DNA of 64,000 bases, from contig NZ_JAAQPI010000001.1 in assembly GCF_011683955.1 (NCBI RefSeq), forward strand, positions 558,001 to 622,000. Direction: 5' to 3'. Source of the stretch: Pseudomaricurvus alkylphenolicus (GTDB lineage Bacteria; Pseudomonadota; Gammaproteobacteria; Pseudomonadales; Cellvibrionaceae). The notes under the pieces were generated by a model. That model worked only from the letters and a program-made list of their open reading frames with translations, was not told the origin of the DNA and ran no database searches. Of this stretch, positions 44,773 to 54,330 are shown piece by piece; position 1 is the stretch's first letter; each line of letters opens with the position of its first letter. The position numbers and the translations under genes were made by a program.

Positions 44773-44967
44773 ACAGCATTCTCTTGTGAACGCCTTGCTG
44801 TAATGTTATTCGGCAGCCGTCACGCTGAGATTGCAATATGGAGTAAGACCCGAGGTATTCCAAAGCATCTGATTATTGATGCCGTCATTAATTGGGCGCT
44901 TTGGGCATTACATCTTAATTACGCGAACGCTTTGTACTGCATTTCAACAATGAGGTAGACTCCTAAA

Positions 44968-46143
44968 ATGGCATTATCGAAAGATCGCAGCCTCTATGCC
45001 CCGGTATCTGCTAGCTACGTATTAGGCTATATTTCAGCATTTACCATGCCAATGCTTGTTGGCTCCATCATGGCAGGCTTGAACGTTTCAGAAACCGAGA
45101 TAGGACTTATTATCAGTATGGAGCTGGTCGGCATAGCCGCTTCCTCCATTCTACTTTCCGGTAAAGTCGGTGTGCTCAACCTACGGCATATTGCACTGCT
45201 GGGTTGTGTCACAGCGGTGCTGGGACATGGGCTTTCCATCGCCACCGATTCACTTTGGCTATTCATATTCGCCCGCACACTCGCCGGGGTTGGAGAAGGG
45301 GCTACGCTCGCTGCGGGTAATGCACTGGCGGCGCATGCACAGAAACCCGACCGGATATTTGCAGTGGCGCAAATTGCAGTGAGCGTTTTTACCATGCTGC
45401 TGGTTGCCTCGTTACCCTATCTAACAGACGCTTGGGGCTATAAAGCGGGAATATTGAGCGTAATAGCAGTGATTCTTTTATGGTTTCCGGCGGTTTCCTA
45501 TTTCCCAGTCCAACCAAGCACAGGGCCAACGAACAGTACCGAGACAAGGAAAATCCGATTTCCCAATTTTTACCTTGGCATAATGGCACTGACGGCCTTT
45601 GCCCTTATGTCCACGTCCGACATCGCCATGTGGGTATTTACTGAGAGGATCGGGGTAAGCATCGGTGTGTCATCGGAAACCATCGGCCTACTGCTCAGCG
45701 CGTCTACCGGAATGGGGCTGTTAGGGGCTCTTCTAGCAGCGATAATCAGCGATCGCTTCGGGAGACTTCTTCCCATGACGATTGTCCTACTGTTATTGGC
45801 GGCATCCAATATTGGCCTCAGCTACGCAGAAACCGTTACCGTATACAGTGTGAGCTTGCTGCCATTGAATATGGCTATTCTGTTTTTGACGCCTTATTTC
45901 CTTGGCACTCTCTCAACGCTGGACGAACAGGGTTCTTGGACCACCTTGTCAGGAGTGGTAGGCCCTCTGGCTTTTGCTGCTGGACCTCTCCTGGCAGGCA
46001 TGATCATAGTTGACGGGTCATACACCGCCGTGGGCTGGATGACCGGCGGTTTCGCCTTTGCCGCCTTACTGCTGATGATCTATGTGCTAAAGGCACTGAA
46101 GTCGAGTGATCAGACAGGCCCCAGCCCTGCTGCCGCCTGTTAG
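44968..46143 (+). CDS. MFS transporter
   Basis: 391 residues, 12 hydrophobic segments. GRLLPM near 255 with ISDR gives the MFS loop between helices 8 and 9. Related to the MFS proteins at 5885 and 31386. TGAGG is 12 nt before the ATG. Followed by a strong terminator at 46165-46187, so it closes the LLM operon. Confidence 0.88.
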   Translation: MALSKDRSLYAPVSASYVLGYISAFTMPMLVGSIMAGLNVSETEIGLIISMELVGIAASSILLSGKVGVLNLRHIALLGCVTAVLGHGLSIATDSLWLFIFARTLAGVGEGATLAAGNALAAHAQKPDRIFAVAQIAVSVFTMLLVASLPYLTDAWGYKAGILSVIAVILLWFPAVSYFPVQPSTGPTNSTETRKIRFPNFYLGIMALTAFALMSTSDIAMWVFTERIGVSIGVSSETIGLLLSASTGMGLLGALLAAIISDRFGRLLPMTIVLLLLAASNIGLSYAETVTVYSVSLLPLNMAILFLTPYFLGTLSTLDEQGSWTTLSGVVGPLAFAAGPLLAGMIIVDGSYTAVGWMTGGFAFAALLLMIYVLKALKSSDQTGPSPAAAC

Positions 46144-46164
46144 TTTCTTGTAACTGTGAGCTTT

Positions 46165-46187
46165 GGGGCTCTTACGAGCCCTTTTTT
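46165..46187 (+). terminator. Rho-independent terminator of the LLM operon
   Basis: GGGCTC and GAGCCC (6 bp, extended by a G) around TTAC, followed by six T. Confidence 0.9.
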
Positions 46188-46254
46188 GTGCAACGGAAAG
46201 GCGCTGAACTGTGAAGCCCACGTGCTAATTACAAGCCTTGTATTTATGACCGCG

Positions 46255-46599
46255 TTGGTTCCACTGTCAACAGGAATTTGCTTTTCCTAATATTCCGCAA
46301 TGACAGAATTCCCTTCCATTCGGAAAACATTATCCCTGTTGAATTTCAGAGGAATCTTTAGACTTGCTCCATATGAACCCAACCAGTAGCACCAGGTACC
46401 GCTTGCACACGGGGGATATGCAGAAAAAGGGAGTAGTTCCATAAGCTATGGATGTGATCGATTTTTGCCAGAAAACCCATATTTCACAGTGTATTTCGAG
46501 TCTTCGAAGTGGTAAGTGTGGGCGTTTGGTACCGGAGGCCGGACTTGAAGACCGTTGATTTATAAGCGATTTTGGGTCTGTGTCGTTGATTTGTCGCGC
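46255..46599 (+). repeat. Repeat B (right copy, diverged ~340-bp direct repeat)
   Basis: Same orientation and same two conserved ends as repeat A at 26053-26390. The right block contains, on the minus strand at 46549-46527, a tRNA 3'-end-like sequence: TTCAAGT as T-loop, then CCGGCCTCCGGTACCA with a CCA end. The 5' strand of a T-stem does not pair, so it is a 3' remnant, not a gene. With A it bounds the F420 region. No integrase is present. Confidence 0.72.
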
Positions 46600-46745
46600 A
46601 GAATTTGTCTCCTCGATTCAGCCGTTTTTACCATACTCCATAATAACTAACCTCAAATCTCCCCAAAGCACCTTATTTCAACCGAAGAACTGACACGCCA
46701 CTCAAGATCGAAATTCACCTGTCTCACCACCACAGACATTACCAT

Positions 46746-48974
46746 CTACCTTTGCAGCCAGCTATAGATAAATTGCCCGTGCATGGCCTCAGCGATTTCA
46801 CGCAGCTGATAGCTGAACTTGGTATTACCATAGCGGGCTGACAGGTGGCTCGCCAAAAGTCCCAAACTGTTGCCGCGAATGGATAGTAGATCGGGTTGTT
46901 GCTTATAGATATTCAGATAAGCATTTTTAGCCTGTTCGAAGTGCCCGTTGACCAACAATTCCAGTGGCTTCTGCTGTTGCTCACTGAGTGGCTTAAGAAC
47001 CCGAATAGGACTGCCCAATTGATGCCACTCTAACATCTTGTCTTCACGAAGCCGGAGTTTAACGCCAGACATGTCCGTTAGCACTTCTCTATCATCAACA
47101 GGATAAAGCGATGAAAACACCGTTTCGGTAACCTCCATCTGCAACTGCCCATCGGCCAGATAAATCTTAAGGGCTTTGTCCGGGCTGAAATCGTAACGAC
47201 CAATCCAGCCATGTGCCGCAGTTTCCGACAGGGTAATGCCAGATTGAGGTGTTGTTTTATAAGCAAGCACTGCTTCTAGAACTGGATCCCTCCCCTCCAG
47301 GATATCTTGCATTGCAGTGGTGACGGGAATATCCAAAGCAATGGCGTCGCGCCCGTCGTTATCGTAGGTGCTGATCCACTCAGAGAACGATAAGCTAACG
47401 ATGGTACGTGAATTGGGTAAAAGGTATTTCGCCTGTGGACCGGCCTCGCCAGCAAAAGAGGCTCTGTCTCCCACCTTCTCTCCCGCAAATAGCGTCCGGG
47501 TTTTGATCTCCATATTCCCCGAGAAATTGATTGCCGCGGAGAATGTGTTTCGACCTGTAATAACAAACAGTTTCCCGCGCTGGTTTATACTCTTGCGTTC
47601 AGCGATACCGTTGATCAACAGGGCATTAAGATGGGAATTCCCACCTCCGTTATTACGGACATCGACAATCAGTTTTTGAGGGTAAAACTCATCTATCGCT
47701 TGTAATACCTGACCACTGAATGTCGCGATTTCCCCCTTGGTCCGCTCTAAAGCTGACCCGTAGTAAACATAGAGCGTTTTGTCCTTATCCAGGTATTCAA
47801 ACCATCGGGACTTCCCCGAATTTAGCAGATAGAGTGGCTTGGGTCCCTTCAGATCCTGGAGAGTTTTAAAGTTCACTTCACCGATTGACCGCTGTTCTTT
47901 TTGAAAACGATGGCTTGTACGTTCACCGTCCGACAAAATTAGAGACAGGGTTACTTGTTTGTCCGATTCCGCTATACCAACCGCCTTCAGCAATCCAGCG
48001 TAGTGGTATACGAACCTGGAGTGATTCCTGTAGCCGGATTCATTGACGGCTGGAATTTGCCTGGCCATTCGGCGAGCCGCTTCTGCCACGGGCATTGCGT
48101 CAAACGCCGTAATCTTCGCCCCCAACAGGTGTTCATACTGTTCATCCACGCGAGTCAGAAACAGGCCATTTTCAAACCACTCGACGCCAAAAGAATAGAA
48201 TCCAAAACGTTCTCGATTATTGACTATGTAGGAATGCCCGTCGTTAATATAAGCAACCAGTGCATTGAAGTAGCTGTTCACGACGTGGGGGTCAACAGCC
48301 CCCGTTGATTCGATGTAGTCTTCAACCTCATCGACAAGTGACCTATAGCCGGACTCGCCCCTGGACCAGAATGGATTGACATGATCGTTGCGAATGAAAG
48401 AATCCAATTGCCGCAGGTCTTGCAACCATTGCTCTTTGGTTAGATCAGATCTTACCCTGTTAGGTGTGAGTGAATTCAGATATTTTTGGTAGCGAGTTTT
48501 TATCCTGGGAGAAATAAAGGATATCTTCATCGGAAACCGGTGCAGGGCAACACCTGCTTTGGAAAAATAGTCCAGTGTGTCGGTGCTGATGTCGCCATTG
48601 CCCAACGCGTTCAAGCCTCCATATTCAGTCTCAAGACGGTGTTTCAAATCGGGAAATGGCTTGCGAATATTGAAAATGTGAACCAGATCCAAACGATCAT
48701 CACTGAATATCAATTGGACAGATCGCTTTTGCCCCAGGTACAGAAAGCCCGAGCATTCCAATTGTCGCTCTGTAGCGGCGCTTTCATCGATTCTGTTTTG
48801 ATTGGTCTGAATTCTTAGGTGGTCGCATCTCCCGAACAGTTTGCTTTTGACATTATCTATACTTGCGCCAAATGGTGCTATGTTGTGAGCCAGCTGCTGT
48901 GCACCAGCCGGGGTTGTACACAGAAGCGCAAAGCAGAGCAGAAGGTGCCTCAAAAAAGGCTTTTGAGCAGTCAT
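46746..48974 (-). CDS. Secreted S41-like (C-terminal processing) peptidase
   Basis: 742 residues with a signal peptide (QKPFLRHLLLCFALLCTTPAGA, which ends near residue 26). The S41 core is in the middle: LIVDVRNNGGGNSHLNALLIN, then FVITGRNTFSAAINFSG, where the Ser of NTFSAA matches the S41 nucleophile position. The N-terminal 300 residues and the C-terminal 200 residues have no family I recognise. ATG 48974 is chosen for the signal peptide; ATG 48995 is the alternative. Substrate unknown. Confidence 0.78.
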   Translation of the reverse strand: MTAQKPFLRHLLLCFALLCTTPAGAQQLAHNIAPFGASIDNVKSKLFGRCDHLRIQTNQNRIDESAATERQLECSGFLYLGQKRSVQLIFSDDRLDLVHIFNIRKPFPDLKHRLETEYGGLNALGNGDISTDTLDYFSKAGVALHRFPMKISFISPRIKTRYQKYLNSLTPNRVRSDLTKEQWLQDLRQLDSFIRNDHVNPFWSRGESGYRSLVDEVEDYIESTGAVDPHVVNSYFNALVAYINDGHSYIVNNRERFGFYSFGVEWFENGLFLTRVDEQYEHLLGAKITAFDAMPVAEAARRMARQIPAVNESGYRNHSRFVYHYAGLLKAVGIAESDKQVTLSLILSDGERTSHRFQKEQRSIGEVNFKTLQDLKGPKPLYLLNSGKSRWFEYLDKDKTLYVYYGSALERTKGEIATFSGQVLQAIDEFYPQKLIVDVRNNGGGNSHLNALLINGIAERKSINQRGKLFVITGRNTFSAAINFSGNMEIKTRTLFAGEKVGDRASFAGEAGPQAKYLLPNSRTIVSLSFSEWISTYDNDGRDAIALDIPVTTAMQDILEGRDPVLEAVLAYKTTPQSGITLSETAAHGWIGRYDFSPDKALKIYLADGQLQMEVTETVFSSLYPVDDREVLTDMSGVKLRLREDKMLEWHQLGSPIRVLKPLSEQQQKPLELLVNGHFEQAKNAYLNIYKQQPDLLSIRGNSLGLLASHLSARYGNTKFSYQLREIAEAMHGQFIYSWLQR

Positions 48975-49042
48975 CTTTGCTTGATCATCCACCATCCAAC
49001 AGTCACGTTAACTGACTAGAGTGCATAAAGCTGTCTTTTGTT

Positions 49043-50839
49043 TTAGTAGGCAAATTCTTCGCTTTCCAATGCCATCAGATTGGCCGAGCCAGAGTGCATC
49101 ATCTTGAGGTGCGCACACGTCCTTGGCAAGATCCGCTCGAAGTAGAATTTCGCCGTTAACAACTTGGCTCGGTAAAATCCAGCCTCACTGTTTCCTGACG
49201 CCAGCTTTTCGCTGGCTACCGCCGCTGCCTTTGCCCAGAAATAGGCGAGCACCACATAGCCCGAGAACATCAGGTAGTCAACCGAGGCGGCCCCTAACTC
49301 ATCCGGGTTTCCGGCGGATCTCTCCGAGATAGCGGTTGATACACTCTCCCACTCATGAATGGAACATTCGAGCGGTTCAACAAACTCAGTGAGGTTCTCA
49401 TTGTCCGCATGGCGATTACAGAACTGCTTTGCCAGCTGGGTAAACTGCATCAGATTCTCGAGCCCGCTGCCCACCACCTTACGCCCCAAGAGATCCAGGG
49501 CCTGGATGCCGGTAGTGCCCTCGTAAATTGTTGCAATGCGGCTGTCCCGGACATTTTGCTCCACGCCCCACTCTTGAATATAGCCGTGGCCACCAAAACA
49601 CTGCAGCGCCAAGTTGGCCGCTTCAAACCCTGCCTCCGTCAGAAATCCTTTACCTATGGGAGTCAGCAACGCCAACAGTGCTTCTGCATTGAGGCTATCG
49701 CCCTTGTTGTTGCTGCGCTTGAGAATATCAGCCTGCTGCGCACAGAAAGCGACCAGCATTCTGCCCCCTTCGGCAAATGCTTTTTGCGTCAGCAACATTC
49801 TGCGTACATCGGGGTGAACGATAATCGGGTCCGCTGCTGTATCGGGGCTCTTGACTCCCGACAATGAACGCATCTGCAGTCGCTCTCGTGCATAGCCGAG
49901 TGACTTTTGATAGCCCAGTTCAGCATGCATGACCCCTTGTAAGGCGGTGCCCAATCGCATGATCCCCATAAAGGTGAACATGCATTTGAGTCCCTTGTGA
50001 GGTTGACCGATCAGGAAACCTGTGGCGCCGTCAAAGTTCATAACGCAGGTCGCACTCCCTTTGAGCCCCATCTTGTGTTCCAGCGAACCACAACTCAGGC
50101 GATTGCGCTGCCCCGGGTTACCGTCAGCGTCCGGCAGGAACTTGGGTACCACAAACAACGATATGCCCCTCGAGCCTTCCGGTGCATCCGGCAGACGAGC
50201 CAGAGCGACGTGAACAATATTGTTCGCCATATCGTGCTCACCGGCAGAAATGAATATTTTGGTTCCCTGAATATTATAGGAGCCGTCGCCATTGGGAGAT
50301 GCCTGACTGCGCAGCAGCCCCAGATCCGTGCCGCAATGGGGCTCCGTCAGGCACATGGTGCCTGTCCAGCTTCCTTCAACCAGCTTGGGCAGATAGATTG
50401 ACTTGACGGCTTCACTGGCGTGGGCTTGTATGGTGTGGGCGGCCCCGTGCGACAATGAGGCATACATGCTCCAGGAGAAGTTTGCGGTACCGATAAATTC
50501 ATTGAGCACGGAGTGAAGAGATTGTGGCAACCCCTGACCACCCAGCGACGGATCATGGTCCATTGCCGGCCACCCGGCAGCCACGTATTGTTGATAAGCG
50601 TCTCGGAAGCCCTCGGGGGTGGTGACTTCTCCGTCACTCCACTGACAGCCCTGTTGATCCCCCACGCTGTTGAGAGGTGCCAGCACCCGTTCGGCGAACT
50701 TGGCGCCCTCTTCCAGAATTGCGGTTACCAGTTCCGCAGTGGCCTCTTCGTAACCCATTGCCTGATAGTGTTGTTCAAAATCCAGGAGATCGTTCATGAC
50801 GAACTCTATATCTCGAAGGGGCGCTTTGTAGTCGGTCAT
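49043..50839 (-). CDS. Acyl-CoA dehydrogenase
   Basis: 598 residues, the long form with an extra C-terminal helical domain. FAD-binding motifs MCLTEPHCGTDLGLL and KIFISAGEHD near 160-210, and the base region IATIYEGTTGIQALDLLGRK near 425-445. It oxidises an acyl-CoA to the 2,3-enoyl-CoA. No partner ETF gene is in view. Start ATG 50839 has only a weak purine-rich site. Confidence 0.93.
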   Translation of the reverse strand: MTDYKAPLRDIEFVMNDLLDFEQHYQAMGYEEATAELVTAILEEGAKFAERVLAPLNSVGDQQGCQWSDGEVTTPEGFRDAYQQYVAAGWPAMDHDPSLGGQGLPQSLHSVLNEFIGTANFSWSMYASLSHGAAHTIQAHASEAVKSIYLPKLVEGSWTGTMCLTEPHCGTDLGLLRSQASPNGDGSYNIQGTKIFISAGEHDMANNIVHVALARLPDAPEGSRGISLFVVPKFLPDADGNPGQRNRLSCGSLEHKMGLKGSATCVMNFDGATGFLIGQPHKGLKCMFTFMGIMRLGTALQGVMHAELGYQKSLGYARERLQMRSLSGVKSPDTAADPIIVHPDVRRMLLTQKAFAEGGRMLVAFCAQQADILKRSNNKGDSLNAEALLALLTPIGKGFLTEAGFEAANLALQCFGGHGYIQEWGVEQNVRDSRIATIYEGTTGIQALDLLGRKVVGSGLENLMQFTQLAKQFCNRHADNENLTEFVEPLECSIHEWESVSTAISERSAGNPDELGAASVDYLMFSGYVVLAYFWAKAAAVASEKLASGNSEAGFYRAKLLTAKFYFERILPRTCAHLKMMHSGSANLMALESEEFAY

Positions 50840-50903
50840 TGCAATTTGCTCGCTCTGAGGGCAGGGTTTATGCAGTCAATTTACCGGCCATCCTGCGAGA
50901 CAT

Positions 50904-50922
50904 CCCCCCCTAATAGCAGGGG
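50904..50922. repeat. Poly-C/poly-G hairpin 1
   Basis: C7, loop TAATAGCA, G4. First of seven similar hairpins at 50904, 50957, 54193, 54243, 58263, 62704 and 62748. Confidence 0.6.
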
Positions 50923-50956
50923 AAGGGCAATGTATCTCGTTAAAAAGATGACCATT

Positions 50957-50984
50957 CCCCCCTCCCCCCCCATTTTTGAGGGGG
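50957..50984. repeat. Poly-C/poly-G hairpin 2
   Basis: C6-T-C8, loop ATTTTTGA, G5, then CAAAAAAG. Confidence 0.65.
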
Positions 50985-51052
50985 CAAAAAAGTATCACTC
51001 CTCTAAGCTACACGGAAATGCGACGTTACTGACGCAAGAGGCGATATCCGTG

Positions 51053-51187
51053 ATGACTACATTTAAGCAAGCCGCAGCGATTGTTGCCATTTCCCTGGTT
51101 GGGGCGCTTCTATGGGCCGTTCAAGAAGCGCAGGCCGGCCCCCCTGGTTTTATGGCATTCACCTCATTCAATACCTTGCTGATGTAG
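51053..51187 (+). CDS. Possible small secreted peptide
   Basis: 44 residues: a charged start, a hydrophobic stretch (AAAIVAISLVGALLWA) and a short Gly/Phe-rich tail ending NTLLM. It reads like a signal peptide followed by a few residues. AGAGG lies 11 nt before the ATG. No homolog recognised; it may be decayed sequence. Confidence 0.25.
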   Translation: MTTFKQAAAIVAISLVGALLWAVQEAQAGPPGFMAFTSFNTLLM

Positions 51188-51198
51188 CCGCGTCGATA

Positions 51199-52710
51199 TC
51201 AGTTCGCCACTGGCTGCGTACGACGAATGGGTAAACCGGGATATACCTTTTCCAGCAGCTGATAGTCAGCAACAACCGGTGTGCCATTGACGATAACATG
51301 AGAAATACCTGCAGAAGGCAGGTCTGCCTTTATATAGTCCGCCTTGCCCGCTATCCGCTGGGTATCAAAGATCGTGATATCGGCAATCATTCCTTCCTGA
51401 AGCCGGCCACGAAGTCTCATTTGAGGAACGGATTTTTGCAGACGCTGTGCTGGTAGCAATGACATTTTGCGCAGCGCCTGCATAAGGGTCAGGCTCCCGT
51501 TTTCCCGCACGTAGTGCCCCAGTATATGCGCGTAGGTCGCCGCGCCGCGCGGATGCCCCTTGCCATTGCTGAGATCCACGCTGTCACTGGCAATCATGAC
51601 CATGGGGTGAGCAACCGCCATATCTACATTATCCTGAGACATGATATGGGCGATCACCTCGGTTTCCGGTTTGTTGCGCTTGAGTTCCATAAAGCTCGCC
51701 TGCGTTAGTCGTTCCCCGCTTTCAAGCAGCTCCAGATCGCTGTAGTCGATGCGGAATATCGCCAGGCCACCTTCGCGGGTAATCCGCGGATCTGTAAGGT
51801 TGGAGGGTGCGGCATTGTATGGATAGACTTCGGTGGACACATCGACCCCATTCTTTTGGGCTTCGGACAAAATGTTCAGCAGCTCCCTGGTCTCCCACAG
51901 GCCACTGCTGTTGATATGCACCACATGAATCGAAGCGCCGGTTGTGGCTGCCGCGTGTACGATCTCGTGACCTGACTGGATCGGAGATACCTGCCCCAGA
52001 GATCGAATATGAACGAAATTGGTCACCTGCTGCCGGGCAGAAAATTCGTACAAATCCAGCATTTCCGCTACATTCGAACCCGGGGTATAGACCAGGTGAT
52101 AGCCGATTCCCAAGCCTCCTTCTTTCAGTCCCTGGTGAAGCAGTTGCTTTACCTTCGCATGCTGCTCCGGTGTCGCGTTAGCGACTGACCATTGTTTTTG
52201 GTCTCGTACGGACTGCAGATCATGCTCGGAGGCACCCGTCAACGCTGCAGGGTCTATGGCATCAAACGCCAGTGCCCTCACCAGGGGATGGCTGACGGAA
52301 GCCCCATAGTTGATCGGCGCCTGGTGAGTTCGCTGTTGATACCACCGAGCCACCGGAAACACGCCAACCTCCAACTCCAGGGAAGTGGTCACCCCGTCCT
52401 GGACAGATCGTCGATAGCCATCGGCATTCTGGCTGTGATTATGCAGATCGATAAAACCGGGGGCGACCACCAAACCTTGGGCGTCAATGGTCTGGTTGCC
52501 TTTGAGAGCCCGGGAAGTGATAGCAGCGATTTTTCCATCTCGCACCGCCACATTTTTAACAGCATCATGCCCTGTTTCCGGGTCCATAACACGACCGTTG
52601 AGAATAACAAGATCAAACGCCGAAGGCGCTTGTGCACTTACAAGAGCTGAGCACAATAATGTACCAACAATGCCGATAATGGCTGTCTTTGTTAACCGTT
52701 TGTATCTCAT
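51199..52710 (-). CDS. Secreted D-aminoacylase (N-acyl-D-amino-acid deacylase) family amidohydrolase
   Basis: 503 residues with signal peptide (cut near VSAQA). The metal motif HNH is at 90-92 in FIDLHNHSQN, with VVHINSSG and the SDSVDL acid later. The C-terminal half matches D-aminoacylase/dihydroorotase-like proteins that release D-amino acids from N-acyl forms. A carboxylated Lys is not expected in this subtype. GGA lies before the ATG. Followed downstream (108 nt earlier on the strand) by a serine hydrolase; D-specific context supports the call. Confidence 0.86.
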   Translation of the reverse strand: MRYKRLTKTAIIGIVGTLLCSALVSAQAPSAFDLVILNGRVMDPETGHDAVKNVAVRDGKIAAITSRALKGNQTIDAQGLVVAPGFIDLHNHSQNADGYRRSVQDGVTTSLELEVGVFPVARWYQQRTHQAPINYGASVSHPLVRALAFDAIDPAALTGASEHDLQSVRDQKQWSVANATPEQHAKVKQLLHQGLKEGGLGIGYHLVYTPGSNVAEMLDLYEFSARQQVTNFVHIRSLGQVSPIQSGHEIVHAAATTGASIHVVHINSSGLWETRELLNILSEAQKNGVDVSTEVYPYNAAPSNLTDPRITREGGLAIFRIDYSDLELLESGERLTQASFMELKRNKPETEVIAHIMSQDNVDMAVAHPMVMIASDSVDLSNGKGHPRGAATYAHILGHYVRENGSLTLMQALRKMSLLPAQRLQKSVPQMRLRGRLQEGMIADITIFDTQRIAGKADYIKADLPSAGISHVIVNGTPVVADYQLLEKVYPGLPIRRTQPVAN

Positions 52711-52818
52711 TCGTAACTTTCCGCCGCAGGAATTGAAACCAGGTACTAATTCCTGACTGTAATTCTTGACTGATCAATACCTGTTGCTGATCGCAACCGG
52801 GGTAATTTGAGGGTCATC

Positions 52819-54090
52819 TCAAAACACAGACGCAACCAGCTTGGACAACTTATCTGCCCTGGCCATGGAGCTGTTGGTCAACACCACCACCACAAGCTCT
52901 TTTTCCGGGACGACAAAGTACTGCAGTGCGTAACCCGGCCCACCACCTCCGTGACCCACCAGTTCCACCCCTTGATCAACCCAGGTTTTGGTGCCATAGC
53001 CCAGGGCGAGATCCCTTTTACCCGCCCTGACTTCCTCTTTGTAGCCGGGCAATCGGCCTCCATAGATCACATTTTTGGCGTTTTCTTTGGACAGGATGCG
53101 GACGCCATCAAGCTCTCCCTGGTTCAACAGCATTTGACCAAACCGGCTCATGTCCGCGCCGGTACCGATCAATGAGGTTGAGGCCGCATAGTCGGTGTAC
53201 ATATACTTCAACCAGTGTCTGTCGTCGATTCGCTTTTGCGTGATGCCGTCGAGACCACCGGCAGGGCCCATGAGTTCGACCATTGCCGTGTAGAAACTGT
53301 AGTGGGTCTGGGTTCCCACGGCCGCCTTGTCCAGCATGTCCGCTCGATAAACAAAGTCGGTAGTTTCCATCTTCAGTGGTCCGAGAATTTCCTGCCGCAC
53401 ATAGTCCTCATAAGTCCCGCCGGTCACCGCCTCAATAATCGCTCCCAGAAGCACATAATTGATGTTGGTGTACTCACTCTGGCTGCCCGGTTCCCAGGCC
53501 ACGGTGCGATAATCCTGCAGCCGTTCATTGACCATACGGGTTTCACCCACGCGGGGCTCACCCGGATAATGCAGCCATTTATACATATCGAAGAAGAAAT
53601 CGGGCAGTCCGGAGCTGTGACTAAGAACGTGGTCGACCGTGACCTCTACCGGATTTCCGGATTGATCAATCGGCACAAAACCCGGCAAATAGGTGGTAAT
53701 CGGGTCGTGCAGTGACAGCTTGCCCGCTTCAATCAGTTGGAAGATGGCTACTGCCGTAAAACTCTTGGTCATGGACCAGAAGTGATAGACATGCTCGGAG
53801 GTCGCCGCAGCGCCAGTGATGCCATCTGCCAGGCCATACGCCTTGGCAAATACCGTCTTGCCACCTTGCAGAACCGTTACATCCATCGCCGGTGGCTGCT
53901 GTTCTTCCACCATGGCTGCGAAGTAGCGATCCAATTGCTCGATAGAGTCTACGTTCTGGGGAGGCTCGAGCGGCTCGGGCCCCAGCACAAAGAATGGAGT
54001 CAGATAGCCTCCAATCATGAGTATCACAGCGATCAACAATATGGCGCCCCATTTAGCGCCTTTTCTTGCAACGGTTATAAAAGTCGACAC
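52819..54090 (-). CDS. Serine hydrolase of the beta-lactamase / DD-peptidase family
   Basis: 423 residues. One N-terminal membrane segment (AILLIAVILMIGGYLTPFF) places the domain outside the membrane. SxxK is Ser106-Met-Thr-Lys109, YxN is Tyr207-Thr-Asn209, and the third element HGGGG replaces KTG. Relatives are D-aminopeptidases, esterases and EstB-like enzymes rather than true beta-lactamases. Start GTG with TGGAG 8 nt upstream. It lies between two amidohydrolases. Confidence 0.9.
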   Translation of the reverse strand: MSTFITVARKGAKWGAILLIAVILMIGGYLTPFFVLGPEPLEPPQNVDSIEQLDRYFAAMVEEQQPPAMDVTVLQGGKTVFAKAYGLADGITGAAATSEHVYHFWSMTKSFTAVAIFQLIEAGKLSLHDPITTYLPGFVPIDQSGNPVEVTVDHVLSHSSGLPDFFFDMYKWLHYPGEPRVGETRMVNERLQDYRTVAWEPGSQSEYTNINYVLLGAIIEAVTGGTYEDYVRQEILGPLKMETTDFVYRADMLDKAAVGTQTHYSFYTAMVELMGPAGGLDGITQKRIDDRHWLKYMYTDYAASTSLIGTGADMSRFGQMLLNQGELDGVRILSKENAKNVIYGGRLPGYKEEVRAGKRDLALGYGTKTWVDQGVELVGHGGGGPGYALQYFVVPEKELVVVVLTNSSMARADKLSKLVASVF

Positions 54091-54192
54091 TTATTAGTCT
54101 CCAGGGTTCTAACCATCATCCCGTCAGGGGCCAGCCGCAAGTCAACATAACCTGCGTGTTGTGCGTTACTTTAACAACCTGCCGTATGGCTT

Positions 54193-54213
54193 CCCCCCCG
54201 GTTCTAGGGGGGG
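54193..54213. repeat. Poly-C/poly-G hairpin 3
   Basis: C7, loop GGTTCTA, G7, followed by CTTTCTCTTCC. In the gap between divergent genes starting at 54090 and 54331. Confidence 0.65.
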
Positions 54214-54242
54214 CTTTCTCTTCCTCCCTACATAGCATCTAG

Positions 54243-54262
54243 CCCCCCACGATCGGGGGGGG
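54243..54262. repeat. Poly-C/poly-G hairpin 4
   Basis: C6, loop ACGATC, G8. 50 nt after hairpin 3. Confidence 0.6.
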
Positions 54263-54330
54263 CGTCTGCTGAACGAACGGGGCAGTATGGATACCAGTAC
54301 CAATTTTTGACAAACATGAGAGCAGAATCA

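Larger units (their letters stand above)
46144..46745. other. Intergenic region holding the terminator and repeat B
   Basis: 602 bp without a gene. Terminator at 46165, repeat B at 46255-46599, then about 145 AT-rich bases before the next stop codon with nothing I recognise. Confidence 0.5.
50840..51198. other. Intergenic region with two poly-C/poly-G hairpins
   Basis: 359 bp. Contains hairpins at 50904-50922 and 50957-50984, and one short open reading frame at 51053-51187. The plus-strand frame that spans the whole region lacks a start site and codon pattern, so I do not call it. Confidence 0.5.

Noticed and set aside
46527-46549. Functional tRNA gene in repeat B
   Set aside because: Only the 3' strand is present; no 5' acceptor, D-arm or anticodon arm can be folded.
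50513-51187. 224-residue frame on the plus strand
   Set aside because: It starts inside the acyl-CoA dehydrogenase gene on the other strand and runs through the poly-C hairpins; only the last 44 residues could be a separate peptide.
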